Below the pieces are notes generated by a model, which worked only from the letters and a program-made list of their open reading frames with translations, made no database searches and was not told where the DNA came from. The position numbers and the translations under genes were made by a program. Of a DNA stretch of 59,958 nt, positions 25,986-36,185 are shown one piece after another (the first letter of the stretch is position 1; every line of letters begins with the position of its first letter). The DNA is from Chloroflexota bacterium. Lineage in GTDB: Bacteria; Chloroflexota; UBA11872. The stretch covers positions 1-59,958 of the forward strand of contig JAPPKM010000129.1 of assembly GCA_028874315.1 (NCBI GenBank), written 5' to 3'.

Positions 25986-27986
25986 CTACTCCTCGTCCCC
26001 CCGCAGCGCGGCGAGGACCGAAAGGTCCTCCAGGGTCGTCGTGTCACCCACCACCTCGCGGCCCGCGGCAATGTCCCGCAGCAGGCGTCGCATGATCTTG
26101 CCGCTGCGAGTCTTGGGGAGTGCGTCGGTAAACCGTAGCTGCTTGGGACACGCGAAGCGTCCAAGCACCTGGCCAACGTGCGCAATCAGCTCGGCCTGCA
26201 GTTCGTCGCTGCCGTCCACTTCGGCGCGCAGCGTGACGAATGCCGAAATGAACTCACCAGTAATGGGATCCGGCGCGCCCACGACTGCCGACTCGGCCAC
26301 CGATGGATGGCTGACCAGCGCGCTCTCCACCTCGGCCGTACCGATGCGGTGACCCGCCACGCTTAGCGTGTCGTCCACCCGCCCGATCACCCAGTAGTAC
26401 CCGTCGGCATCGCGCACCGCGCCGTCGCCGGTCAGATAGCGACCGGGGAATTTCTCCCAGTAGGTCTCGATCAGCCGCTCGCTGTCGCCGTACTCGCCCG
26501 GATGCCCGGGCTGGCCCCAGCCTTCCTGGTAAATGCCGCGAAGCATCGAAGGCCAGGCCCGCTTGATGATCAGCAGCCCTCGGTGGCCGTCCGGCACGGG
26601 CTCGCCGTCCTCGCCAACAACCGCAGGCTCCACGCCCGGAAACGGCAGCGTGGCCGAGCCGGGCTTCAGGGTCGTCGCGCCCGGTAGCGGCGTAATCAGC
26701 ACCCCGCCCGTTTCCGTCTGCCACCAGGTGTCAACGATCGGGCAGCGCCCCCCGCCGATCACCCGGTGATACCAGAGCCAGGCGTCGGGGTTGATCGGCT
26801 CGCCAACCGTGCCCAGCAGGCGCAGGCTCGAAAGGTCGCGTCCCTGCGGATGATGGTCACCCCAGCGCACGAACGTCCGGATCGCCGTGGGCGCCGTGTA
26901 GAACACCGTCACCCGGTACTTCTCCACGATCTCCCAGAAGCGATCCTCCGCCGGATGGTTCGGTGCGCCTTCGTACATCACGCCGCTGATTCCGTTGGCC
27001 AGGATTCCGTAGACGATGTAGCTGTGCCCGGTCACCCAGCCAATGTCGGCCGTGCACCAGTAAATGTCGTCATCTCTGAGGTCGAAGATCAGCTTTGACG
27101 TCAACGCGGTATAGACCATGTAGCCGGCCTGCGCGTGCACGACGCCCTTGGGCTTTCCGGTCGTCCCACTGGTGTACAGGATGTAAAGCGGATGTTCCGC
27201 TGGCAGTTGCGCGGGTGGACACACCTCGGATTGACCCGCAATCGCGTCGCCCCACCACACGTCGCGTCCGTCGACCCAGCCGATGTCGTTCTCGCATCGT
27301 TTGAGGACGATCACGCCCTCGACCGAGGGACAAGCGTCGTCGGCCAGCGCGGCGTCCACGTTGCCCTTGAGCGGAATCACCCGCCCACGCCGCCAACCGC
27401 CGTCGGCGGTAATGATCATGCGCGCGCCTGCGTCGTTGACTCGGTCGCGAATGGCGTCGGCGCTAAAACCGCCGAACACCACGCTGTGCACCACGCCCAG
27501 GCGCGCGCACGCCAGCATGGCCACGGGCAGCTCTGGAACCATGGGCATGTACAGGACCACGCGGTCGCCGGATTCCAGCCCCTGCGCCTTCAGCGCGTTT
27601 GCGAAGCGTTGAACATCGGTTAGCAGGTCGGCATACGTAACAACGCGCGTGTCGCCCGGCTCACCTTCCCAGTAGTAGGCAACCCGGTCCCCGCGCCCCG
27701 CCTCAACGTGCCGGTCCAGGCAGTTGACCGAGATATTGGTCTCGCCGTCCACGAACCACTTGACGAAAGGCGGCTTCCCCTCCTGCAGCTGCGTCCAGGG
27801 CTTGAACCAGGTGAAGCCGTCGGTAATCTCGCGCCAGAACCCTTCGGGGTCCTCAAGGCTGCGCCGATGCAGCTCCTGGTAGGCCTCGAACGACGGGACG
27901 TGCGCGGCCGCAGCGAAGTCCGCCGGAGGGGCGAATAACTCAGTCTCTTGCGAAGCCTGATGCGTGTCCTGCGCCGCCGCCATCAA
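25986..27986 (-). CDS. acs: Acetyl-CoA synthetase (AMP-forming)
   Basis: A 666-residue ANL-family enzyme that activates acetate with ATP to acetyl-AMP and then forms acetyl-CoA in the cytoplasm. The N-terminal Acs-type region ([20 protein letters not shown]) is present. The adenylation P-loop is [19 protein letters not shown] and the hinge region [20 protein letters not shown] are well conserved. Lys630, in [10 protein letters not shown] near the C-terminus, is the residue whose acetylation switches Acs off in other bacteria. Length fits the family (about 650). Two adjacent Met codons (27986 and 27983) can start it. It lies upstream of the two cytochrome genes on the same strand, but each of those appears to have its own operator. 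Confidence 0.95.
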   Translation of the reverse strand: MMAAAQDTHQASQETELFAPPADFAAAAHVPSFEAYQELHRRSLEDPEGFWREITDGFTWFKPWTQLQEGKPPFVKWFVDGETNISVNCLDRHVEAGRGDRVAYYWEGEPGDTRVVTYADLLTDVQRFANALKAQGLESGDRVVLYMPMVPELPVAMLACARLGVVHSVVFGGFSADAIRDRVNDAGARMIITADGGWRRGRVIPLKGNVDAALADDACPSVEGVIVLKRCENDIGWVDGRDVWWGDAIAGQSEVCPPAQLPAEHPLYILYTSGTTGKPKGVVHAQAGYMVYTALTSKLIFDLRDDDIYWCTADIGWVTGHSYIVYGILANGISGVMYEGAPNHPAEDRFWEIVEKYRVTVFYTAPTAIRTFVRWGDHHPQGRDLSSLRLLGTVGEPINPDAWLWYHRVIGGGRCPIVDTWWQTETGGVLITPLPGATTLKPGSATLPFPGVEPAVVGEDGEPVPDGHRGLLIIKRAWPSMLRGIYQEGWGQPGHPGEYGDSERLIETYWEKFPGRYLTGDGAVRDADGYYWVIGRVDDTLSVAGHRIGTAEVESALVSHPSVAESAVVGAPDPITGEFISAFVTLRAEVDGSDELQAELIAHVGQVLGRFACPKQLRFTDALPKTRSGKIMRRLLRDIAAGREVVGDTTTLEDLSVLAALRGDEE

Positions 27987-28126
27987 TCACCCTCGCCGGT
28001 CTATCGGGTTGACCCGGGCGGAACCGAGGCTAGGGACCGGCCTCGAACCCGTCAACTCTGACGCTCCCCCACAGCAACCAGCGTCGTCGGTCCCGGTGCC
28101 CCAATCCGTCAACAATGCGCGGTGGG

Positions 28127-30307
28127 TCAGTCCTCCGCTATGTCGACGTATGTGGGGCTGGACCACGCCATGTGGCCGTCCAGTTGAAGCACACGTACGT
28201 GGTAGGCGTGAACGCCGGCCGGCGGTGCGGAGTCGGTCCAGGTCACCTGTGTGTCCAGCGGACCGCCATCTCTTGGCAGCGCCTGCAGGCGCAGGTGAGC
28301 GCCCAGACCGGCCGCCGCCAGAAATATCGGGCCGTCTTCGATTCCTTGCAGTTCCTGTGTCACCGTCAGCGGCTCGGCGCAGAACTCGATCGTGGCATCG
28401 CTCGCGGCGGCCAGTTCCATCAACACCCCGTCGTAGTCCCCGGCCGTTTCGCTTGTCCACCGCACGCTGTGCCCGTCGGCCCCAGTCAGCCCCTCTTCCG
28501 GATGGTCAAAGGCGAATGGCTCGACCCGGTTGAGTCGCGTTCCGTGAACGGTCAGTTCACCGTCCCAGGTCTGCTTGCGACCCCGCGCAATCCGCAGATT
28601 CCCCGTCCACGCCACCAGGACGTGTAACGGGTCACCCGCGGGCGTCCATCGATAGACGGGTTTGCCGTCGCGATACACCGCAATCTCGATGATCGGGGCC
28701 GTGCCGTTTGCCCTGGCGTCCACCGACACGTTCCCATGAGCTTCGGCATCGGCGCCCATGCGCGCGCCTGCGATCTGGGTATCCACCAGGATTCGCGCAC
28801 CCGAGGTTCCGTGACAGTGGCGCGAGTGCAGGCCCTCCCAGATGCCGTCGCGCGTAAGTTCGGCCGCCCGAATGCACGCGAGGCCGCCGTTGACCGGCAT
28901 CTCGTTCGCGTTGGCCCGCGTTGCGCCCGGTCGTCCCATGTGGTCGTCGCTGCCGGCCAGGAAACCGACCCGCGCTCCCGTCGCCAACGCCTGTTGAAGG
29001 AACCACTCCGAGGTGCCGTGTGCGGAGTGCACCTCCACCACCGGCTCCAGCTTCGGATCGATCCAGCGCAATTCCGCGCGCCGGCCTCCGACGTGCGGCA
29101 GCAGCATTACGTCGTCGCGCCCGTGTAAGCGCGCGTACAGCTCTTCCACGTTGAGGGCGTCACGCTCGCGGTCCAGCGGCCGGCGGTCCTCGATCAGCCA
29201 GTGCCCGGAGCGCGAAATGTCGTCGGCCTCGGGGATGCCGCGAAAGATCACGTTCCGGTCGCCGCCGACCTCGGTGTTGCCGGACCACTCGTAGCCGTGG
29301 AAGCACACAAACTCGCCGTCTTCGTGGATCGCCTCCACTTCGCGACGCAGCCGTGCCCAGAAGGCATCCGTGATCTGGAAGTCGTTGCCCTGGTGACAGG
29401 TGAAGTCGGCGCAGGCGAGGTGGCGGGCGAAGTGGAAGTAGTCCGACGATGGGTTGGTGCCCACGGTTTCGCCGCTCTGGCCGTGCAGGTCGCCCCACCA
29501 ACAACGTTGATTCGGAAGCTCGGCGGCAACCCGGATCGGGTTGCTGCGGGCTCGAAGGCCGCTGGATTGGTCGGTCACTTCGAGGCGGACCACGCCGGTT
29601 GCCGCCAGCGTCAGATTCGCAACCGGGATAACCGGACCTGCGCCCGCGGCCGTCCCCAGCACGGAGTCGCTGTCCGACATCGTGACCTGGAGCGAAGCCC
29701 CCGGCATTTCTGTGGGATTGCCCCATACGTCTTCGAATCGGGTACGAATCGCAAACGGTTCTCCGGCCTGCACGTCGCTCGGGGCAATCGCCACCAGCCG
29801 CACCGCCGGCCCCGCCACCACCGGAAACGTTAGAAACCCGTCCAGGTCCAGAAACTCCTGCGCACCCTTGCAGTCCACCGACACCTGAAATTCAAGGGCC
29901 TTTACCACGGCCACCGGCGCGCGGATGCCGGGACTTCCCGCTGAGGTGTCGCCGAACGTCAACTCCAGCCGATCGCCGGGCCAAAGACCGCCATCGTCGG
30001 TATGAACGGTGACCGCCGGAACGAACGGACGTCGGTGACCGCGCTCGTTGAAGCGCGCCACCGGGCGCACGCTGCCCTCCGACACGGTCCGAACATCCAG
30101 GTAGCCAGGCGCGGACGGATCTGCAAACTGCGGACTTCCCAGCCCGGACTGCGCCCGCCACGAGACCCGCACCGCCCCGCGATCATCCACCCCGGCCGCG
30201 CCGGCTGCATAGACGATGCGAAACGAGATTGGCTGGCCAGCCACGCCCGGCCTGTCGATCTCCAATCTGGCCGACCCAAGAATCTCGTCCGAAAGCTGAT
30301 CAGCCAT
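28127..30307 (-). CDS. DUF3604/PHP-fold metalloenzyme-like protein
   Basis: About 726 residues, with no signal peptide seen. The first roughly 290 residues look beta-rich, with two Ig-like stretches (for example AGQPISFRIVY and VQAGEPFAIRTRFEDVWGNP). The central part begins with WWGDLHGQSGET, a PHP-like metal motif in which the usual HxH is HxQ, and continues with TCHQGNDFQ, CFHGYEWSGNTEVGGDRNV, LPHVGG and GSDDH, all likely metal-binding. This order matches DUF3604 proteins, an uncharacterised branch of the PHP phosphoesterase fold. The C-terminal 200 residues are again beta-rich. The start at 30305-30307 (MADQLSDEIL) is preferred over an upstream ATG at 30367; neither has a strong ribosome-binding site. 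Its substrate is unknown. Confidence 0.75.
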   Translation of the reverse strand: MADQLSDEILGSARLEIDRPGVAGQPISFRIVYAAGAAGVDDRGAVRVSWRAQSGLGSPQFADPSAPGYLDVRTVSEGSVRPVARFNERGHRRPFVPAVTVHTDDGGLWPGDRLELTFGDTSAGSPGIRAPVAVVKALEFQVSVDCKGAQEFLDLDGFLTFPVVAGPAVRLVAIAPSDVQAGEPFAIRTRFEDVWGNPTEMPGASLQVTMSDSDSVLGTAAGAGPVIPVANLTLAATGVVRLEVTDQSSGLRARSNPIRVAAELPNQRCWWGDLHGQSGETVGTNPSSDYFHFARHLACADFTCHQGNDFQITDAFWARLRREVEAIHEDGEFVCFHGYEWSGNTEVGGDRNVIFRGIPEADDISRSGHWLIEDRRPLDRERDALNVEELYARLHGRDDVMLLPHVGGRRAELRWIDPKLEPVVEVHSAHGTSEWFLQQALATGARVGFLAGSDDHMGRPGATRANANEMPVNGGLACIRAAELTRDGIWEGLHSRHCHGTSGARILVDTQIAGARMGADAEAHGNVSVDARANGTAPIIEIAVYRDGKPVYRWTPAGDPLHVLVAWTGNLRIARGRKQTWDGELTVHGTRLNRVEPFAFDHPEEGLTGADGHSVRWTSETAGDYDGVLMELAAASDATIEFCAEPLTVTQELQGIEDGPIFLAAAGLGAHLRLQALPRDGGPLDTQVTWTDSAPPAGVHAYHVRVLQLDGHMAWSSPTYVDIAED

Positions 30308-30469
30308 GTTGTTTAGCACCAAGCGTGTCGGCGGCAGCGCATTCTGCCTTTCAGCGGCAAGCGGCACAGAAGATTGATGTCACTTTGACGCTGGGTGACC
30401 GAAAGAGGTCAAGCACGGAATCAGTCTGACCAATGCAGTTGCTTGGCGCGAGGCCCAAGTGTTCGAGAA

Positions 30470-33283
30470 TCACTGAAGAATCCGGGCGTCAAGTTCGCCT
30501 TCGTAGACCTCGTAACGCACCTCGCCGCCCGTGGTGACAACGATTTTCATCACAGGAATGATGGCGACCTCCCACCATTCGTCGCGAAGCCTCACAGCCA
30601 ACGTCCACACGCCGGGTCCCAGTGCTTCCCCCGATGACCGGGCTGCGGCAATGATGTCCGCGTCGTCTCCGGCCGACAGGTTGATCGAATGCGGGTCAAA
30701 CGTATAGGTGCGCACTACCTGCTTCTGACCGGGAATGATCTGTCCGGCGTACCACTGGACGCCGGCGTGACGCTGACCATCGGCTTCAAATTCGCTCGGA
30801 ATCGCCCAAGGCGAGGCATCTGTAGCCATCACCAGCCAATCCTGTCCCTTCCAATGTCCTGGTGCGCGATCAGTGAACTTGGCTGCGAAGTTTATTTGAC
30901 CAGTCACCGTACGAACATCCGAGAGTCGTACGGTGAAAATCGGCCGCGGCGGCGATCTGGTGGGATCGGTGTCGCCTCGGACCGAGTAGACGGCAAGTTC
31001 CTGGTTCCACCAAATCGGCTGGCGTGCGTTTGAGCTAAGCGCGCTTGGCGCAAGAACAGCCGAAGTGATCACAAAGTCAGGCAGCATGGATCCCAGTGGT
31101 TCAGTCGGAACCCGCGTCTGTAGATGCAAAATGGAGGATGGCTCTGCGCCCAGACGTCGCGTGTGCCACAACGCCGCCGCAGCCCGAAGGGTGGCCAGGC
31201 GCTCGGCATCGTAGGGCCGAATCCCTGGCGAAAAGTAGACCGTGGACGACGCGGGAATTGCTTCGCGAAGGGCTTCAAACGAACCGGGTGTCGCCGCCGA
31301 TTGTAGGTTCAGGAATGCAGACCGGATCCGATAGAGCTCGTCGTCGCCGTCGCCCATGAGCCGTTCGAAGAAGCGTGGATCGGCGAGCCAGTGCCTGGCG
31401 CGTTCCGGCAGCTGGGCTCGCCAGGCCTCGGTCGAATGGATGTAATCGAAGCCTCGTCGGCGAATGGCCGCCGGTTCGAGATAGCGAATTGCGTCCAGAT
31501 ATTCAGGCCCCGGCTCAAAGCTGTAATGCGCAAACTGCGCGTAGCCGGCGGCATTGGGACGCCCGGTGGCAACAGAGAGGCCGGTTGGACTGGGCGAGAG
31601 GATTCGCGCATCAGTGACCGTGTGGGTACGGATGTACGCCGCTACGTCTTCCGTTGGCGGACGCGCAACTGCGTAACGACCGAGAAAGCTCCACAGAGCG
31701 TCGGGCGGACCCGGGGGGGCGTTCGCAACCTGCGGTCCGCGGCTGAGCGCCTGGCCAATGGTGTGCACCGGCGCAATGACTGTCGGCCACATGACGAGCG
31801 TCGCAACGAGCGGAATCGCGATAGGACGCCATTTCGCGCGCAGGGTCGGCAAGCGGCTGCCGACCGCAATGAGCAGAGCCAGAAGCGCAAAGTTGCGGGC
31901 GTGACCATCCAGACGGGTCACGTCTCTGGCGGGTTCGTAATGCAGCGTGAGCGCGGCGAGCAGAAAGACGACACACCCGGCCACCAGGGTCAAAACAAGG
32001 CGGTTGCGCCAAGCCAGCAGTCCGGCCGCGATCGCGGTCGGGACCAGACCGATTTCCAGCACGCCCACGCCGCCCGGGAAGGACTCAACGAAAGTCAGCA
32101 GGCGGCGACTTTCAGGGTCGGCGATCCACCCTAGTTTCAAACCACCGCCGACCGAGCCTGCAAGCACACCAGAGACGACTCCGCCGCCGACGGCCAGCAG
32201 AAGCGCGGCCAGCCCTGGACCCACGGCGGATCGAACAACGAGATCTCGAAGGATCGAACGTTCACGTCGGAGCGGCAGTAGCTGCATGAGCTCGAGACCC
32301 GCCCACAGCAGCAGCACCGTTAGTGCCACCGTCTCCTCCAGCAGACCGATAAACGCCACGAGCAGGGCAAGAACTGCGCGGGCTGGCCACAGCCGCGGGC
32401 GGCTGCTCACGGCGTGAGTGATCACAACGACGGCCAGCGCATAGGCGAGTACGAACAACGGTTGCCAAATGTTCGGCGGTGACACCTGGACCGGGGCGTT
32501 CCACGGCAGTCCGGTCGAATCCACCGCTGGCCAGTAGATGTCCGCCAGCGACGCCCGCACACCGGCCCCAGGTATGCCGGTAAGGACAGGAACTTGCAGG
32601 ATTCCCGGAGGCTCCGTGTAGTGAACCAGGGTCCACGCGCCGGCCGTAAGCAGCAGCGGGAGGAGCGCGAGTGCGAGAAACCCGCCAATGCGTACCAGCG
32701 CGGTGCCGACTACAAGGATCAGTGCGGTCCACACGTAGGCACCCAGCAGTTCAATCATGAAGACGGGCCCCAACCCAAACGGCGGCGTCAAAAGCCCGAC
32801 AAGCAGGTCCATGCCGTAGTGGTAGAAGACGTGATGGTCGGGGTTCCAAGGCAGGGTTGGCGGCCAGACGCCGGTGCGAATTGCCGCGGCAAGCCCCAAG
32901 TGGATATCGGGATCTGTTATCGAAATGAGCTGGCGACTGGCCAGGGCAACCCAAAACAGCACAAGTGCGGCGACCATGAATCCGGCGACCGTACGCAGCG
33001 GCAGACGAAGAACACCGGGACTCCGCCAAACCAGAGAGATTCCCAGCACCAGCACGGCGGCCCAGGCCACGCTTGCCCCGGCGAGCCCCGGGAGAACGTA
33101 CAGGACGAAGTTGGCAGTCAGCCCCCAAAGCGCCGGTCCGATCACCAGCCCCTGGGCCAGCGCCATTCGCTCGTCGGTCTGCCCCAGCACCAGGCGGGCC
33201 ACTACAAAGCCGACCCCGGCGAGCGCTACAAGTTCAAGCCAAAGCAAGACCAAGCCCGGCATGACGGCGGGATCAACCGTCAT
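30470..33283 (-). CDS. Large polytopic membrane protein, paralogue G of 11
   Basis: A 937-residue member of the same family as the plus-strand array. Asp124 is in ITDPDIH, the loop motif is Y154-H-Y-G157, and LDGHARN is present. Its TGRP motif continues NAAGY rather than NASGF, and the WTGQDWL motif has Lys (WKGQDWL). It ends soon after VRYEVYEGE with no cysteine tail. With H and K it shares WKGQDWL and a WWE element near the C-terminus (RLRDEWWEVAIIPV), so these three form a subgroup. Seven consecutive G on the plus strand (31713-31719) are C7 in this gene. The ATG has the TTGAATGAC context. It is the last copy of the minus-strand array. Function unknown. Confidence 0.85.
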   Translation of the reverse strand: MTVDPAVMPGLVLLWLELVALAGVGFVVARLVLGQTDERMALAQGLVIGPALWGLTANFVLYVLPGLAGASVAWAAVLVLGISLVWRSPGVLRLPLRTVAGFMVAALVLFWVALASRQLISITDPDIHLGLAAAIRTGVWPPTLPWNPDHHVFYHYGMDLLVGLLTPPFGLGPVFMIELLGAYVWTALILVVGTALVRIGGFLALALLPLLLTAGAWTLVHYTEPPGILQVPVLTGIPGAGVRASLADIYWPAVDSTGLPWNAPVQVSPPNIWQPLFVLAYALAVVVITHAVSSRPRLWPARAVLALLVAFIGLLEETVALTVLLLWAGLELMQLLPLRRERSILRDLVVRSAVGPGLAALLLAVGGGVVSGVLAGSVGGGLKLGWIADPESRRLLTFVESFPGGVGVLEIGLVPTAIAAGLLAWRNRLVLTLVAGCVVFLLAALTLHYEPARDVTRLDGHARNFALLALLIAVGSRLPTLRAKWRPIAIPLVATLVMWPTVIAPVHTIGQALSRGPQVANAPPGPPDALWSFLGRYAVARPPTEDVAAYIRTHTVTDARILSPSPTGLSVATGRPNAAGYAQFAHYSFEPGPEYLDAIRYLEPAAIRRRGFDYIHSTEAWRAQLPERARHWLADPRFFERLMGDGDDELYRIRSAFLNLQSAATPGSFEALREAIPASSTVYFSPGIRPYDAERLATLRAAAALWHTRRLGAEPSSILHLQTRVPTEPLGSMLPDFVITSAVLAPSALSSNARQPIWWNQELAVYSVRGDTDPTRSPPRPIFTVRLSDVRTVTGQINFAAKFTDRAPGHWKGQDWLVMATDASPWAIPSEFEADGQRHAGVQWYAGQIIPGQKQVVRTYTFDPHSINLSAGDDADIIAAARSSGEALGPGVWTLAVRLRDEWWEVAIIPVMKIVVTTGGEVRYEVYEGELDARILQ

Positions 33284-33389
33284 TCAACGGCCTTTGAACT
33301 CCGTAGCGCGCAGCGCCTGCGACTGGGACGGACACTGAAATCCTCGTGAGGGCCGGACACCATTGGCGGTGGATTGGGAGCCCGCGCGC

Positions 33390-36185
33390 TCAGGGAGCCA
33401 GCGCCGAGTCTAGTAGGCCCGCGTAGGTCCGGTAGGACACTCCGCCGGCGGGCGTCACCACAATCTTCATTACGGGGATGAAGGTCACCTCCCACCAATC
33501 TCCACGCAAGCGCACTCCCAGCGTCCACACACCCGGATCCAGGCCCGAGCCCGAGGATCTGGCGGCTGTGAAGCCGCCATTCTGATCGCGCACGGCCAGG
33601 CCAGGCGCGCGCGGATCAAACTTGAATCTATGGATGGTTGTTTCCGGCCCCGGAACAATCTGGCCTGCGTACCACTGCGTACCCGCGTGTTGCCTGCCGT
33701 CGGGTTCCAAAGCACTTGGGAAAGCCCAAGGCGAGTCGTCCGCCGCGGTCACCAGCCAGTCCTGACCCTTCCACCTCCCAGAATTCCGATCTTCAAACGT
33801 CGCGGTAAAGAGAATTTGCCCGTCGGCTTCTTGTACGTCCGACAACTGGACGCTGAATAGCGACGAGGACCGCGGGGCGGCGGGACGGGCGCCGCCTTGC
33901 GGCGCATAGACCGCCAGCTCGTCGTTCCTCCAGATCGGCTGGCGTGCGCTTGGACTGATGGCGGACGGCGTCAGCAGCGTTGACACCACGACAAAGTCAG
34001 CCGTCGAGGAACCTAGCTGCTCAGCGGGCAGGTCCGTCAGCAGATAGACGCTCGCGTCCTGCACCTCGCCGAGAACTCGAGCGTGCGACAGCACAGATGC
34101 GGTCCGAACGCTGTCGATCGGACGGATGGCCTGAGCAAGGTAGACCTTTGCAGAGGCCGGGATTGTCCGGCGAAGCGCCTCGAAAGACGCAGGGTCTGGT
34201 TCGGCATGCAAGGCCAGAAACCCAGATCGAATCCGTAGGAGCGCTTCGGTCTCAGCCCGTATCAGCGGTTCGAAGAGATCCGGATCGCGCAGCCAGCGTT
34301 GGGCCCTCTCAGGAAGACTGTCGACCCAGGCGTCCGTGGCATGCACGTAGGCGAACTCGAGCGCCCGAACCGCCGCGGGATCCAGGTAGCGAATGGCGTC
34401 GACAAATTCGGGACCCGGCGTTGGATGGAGGTGCAGATGTCCAGGAAACCCCGAGGCGTTCGGCCGACCCGTAGCGAGCGACAAGCCGGTTGGGTCGGGC
34501 GAAAGGATGCGCGCCTCAATGGCCGTGTGATGTTGAATGTAGGTCGCCATGCTCTTCGACACCGGACGACCGATGACGTAGCGACGCATGAGATTCGAGA
34601 CGAATGGCTGCCCCGGCCGGGCGTTATCGAACCTCGGTCCGTAGTTGAGCCCAAGACCAATACTGTGCACGGGCGCAGCAACGGTGGGCCAGACCACAAG
34701 CGCCAACAAGCCGGAACCGCAGATCCAGCGCCACCGGGGACGCATCGCTGAGAGTCGAACACCCAGCGCTACCAGCAACGCCATCAGAGCGAAGTTCCTT
34801 GCGTGCCCGTCCAGCCGGGTCACATCGCGCGCGGGCTCGTATTGCAGGGTGAGCGCGGCCAACAAAAACACGCCGCTCCCCACCGCCAACAACAGAACGA
34901 GCTGATTTCGTCGCGCCAGCAGCCCGGCGGCGATCGCGACGACCAACGGACCAATCCCCAAAAGGCCGATGCCGCCGGAAAGCAGGTCCAGGTGCCCCAG
35001 GGGGCGCCGGCTCCCCGGGTCGCCGATCCACCCAATGGCAAGCCGTCCGGCCGCCCCAAACGATCCAGCCGCGATTCCCGTGATCACCCCGCCGCCGGCG
35101 ACAAGCAACAAAGCGGCCAGCGCGGGGCCCGCGGCCAAGCGCAACAGCGCGGCCCGATCAACCGAACGTTTCCGCCAGGTCTGCACGAGACGCCACGTTT
35201 CCAAGAGGATCCACAATGCCAGGGTCGTCAGAGCGACCGCCTCCTCGATGATCCCCATGAACCCAATCAGTGCGGAAATCGTCAGCACCGCCGGCCAGGA
35301 CCGTTGACGGGAAGTAGCCGCCCAGGTCAGCACAACGAACGTCAGCGCAAATGCCAGCACGAACGGCGGCTTCCAGATATTCGGAGGCGATACCTGGGCC
35401 TGGCTCGTAAACGGCAGTTCATCGGGTCTGATCGCCGGCCAATAGATATCGGCCAACGAGGCCCGAAGTCCCGCCGCGGGGATACCCGTTGGCACGGGCA
35501 TCTGCAGGATGTTGTCTGGGACATAGCCGATCAGCGACGAGGCGCCCCCCGTCAGCAGCAGGGGCAGGACGACCACGCCGACCCAGCCGTACCGCCACAG
35601 CAGCGAAGCCACGACCATGGCAAGGGCGGTCCAGGCATAGGCGCCCAATATCTCCATAACCAGGCCGAGATCCGGTCCAAACGGCGGAGCCAGCAGCCCT
35701 ACCAGCAGATCGACGCCGAAGTGGTAATAGACCGGCGTCCAAGGGTTCCACGGGAGAACCGGCGGCCATGCCCCGGCCCGGAAAGCGGCGGCCAGCCCCA
35801 GGTTGATTTCAGGGTCTGGAATCGTGAAGAGTTGGCGGCCGGCCAGCGCAACCCAAAAGAATGCCGTTGCAGCCAGTCCGAAGCCTGCAATGGTGCGGAG
35901 GGGAACCCGCAGAGCCTGTCGCGCGCGCCAGGCAAGACCACCGCCCAGGACCACAACGATGATCCAGCCGGCAATGGCGCCAGCCATCCCGGGCACGATG
36001 TGCAGCAGGAAGCTCACGATCACCCCCCAGAGCGCCGGCCCGATCACCAGCCCCTGCGCCAGCGCCATTTCGTGGCGGGCTTGCCGCAGGGCCACCCGAG
36101 CAACCACATAGCCAGCGGTTGCCAGCGCCGCCATCTCCAGCGCCAGCAGCAGCAGCCCGGGCACGACCATCGAATCCACGGTCAT
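33390..36185 (-). CDS. Large polytopic membrane protein, paralogue H of 11
   Basis: At 931 residues this is the shortest copy. The loop motif is Y154-H-F-G157 with an extra Tyr before it (YYHFG). LDGHARN, TGRPNASGF and WKGQDWL are present; PIWRN replaces PIWWN. It has the RLRGDWWEV element shared with G and K, and no cysteine tail. Its ATG overlaps the TGA stop of paralogue I (ATGA at 36182-36185), so translation is very likely coupled to I; no independent ribosome-binding site is evident. The gap to G is 106 nt. Function unknown; same topology as the family. Confidence 0.85.
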   Translation of the reverse strand: MTVDSMVVPGLLLLALEMAALATAGYVVARVALRQARHEMALAQGLVIGPALWGVIVSFLLHIVPGMAGAIAGWIIVVVLGGGLAWRARQALRVPLRTIAGFGLAATAFFWVALAGRQLFTIPDPEINLGLAAAFRAGAWPPVLPWNPWTPVYYHFGVDLLVGLLAPPFGPDLGLVMEILGAYAWTALAMVVASLLWRYGWVGVVVLPLLLTGGASSLIGYVPDNILQMPVPTGIPAAGLRASLADIYWPAIRPDELPFTSQAQVSPPNIWKPPFVLAFALTFVVLTWAATSRQRSWPAVLTISALIGFMGIIEEAVALTTLALWILLETWRLVQTWRKRSVDRAALLRLAAGPALAALLLVAGGGVITGIAAGSFGAAGRLAIGWIGDPGSRRPLGHLDLLSGGIGLLGIGPLVVAIAAGLLARRNQLVLLLAVGSGVFLLAALTLQYEPARDVTRLDGHARNFALMALLVALGVRLSAMRPRWRWICGSGLLALVVWPTVAAPVHSIGLGLNYGPRFDNARPGQPFVSNLMRRYVIGRPVSKSMATYIQHHTAIEARILSPDPTGLSLATGRPNASGFPGHLHLHPTPGPEFVDAIRYLDPAAVRALEFAYVHATDAWVDSLPERAQRWLRDPDLFEPLIRAETEALLRIRSGFLALHAEPDPASFEALRRTIPASAKVYLAQAIRPIDSVRTASVLSHARVLGEVQDASVYLLTDLPAEQLGSSTADFVVVSTLLTPSAISPSARQPIWRNDELAVYAPQGGARPAAPRSSSLFSVQLSDVQEADGQILFTATFEDRNSGRWKGQDWLVTAADDSPWAFPSALEPDGRQHAGTQWYAGQIVPGPETTIHRFKFDPRAPGLAVRDQNGGFTAARSSGSGLDPGVWTLGVRLRGDWWEVTFIPVMKIVVTPAGGVSYRTYAGLLDSALAP

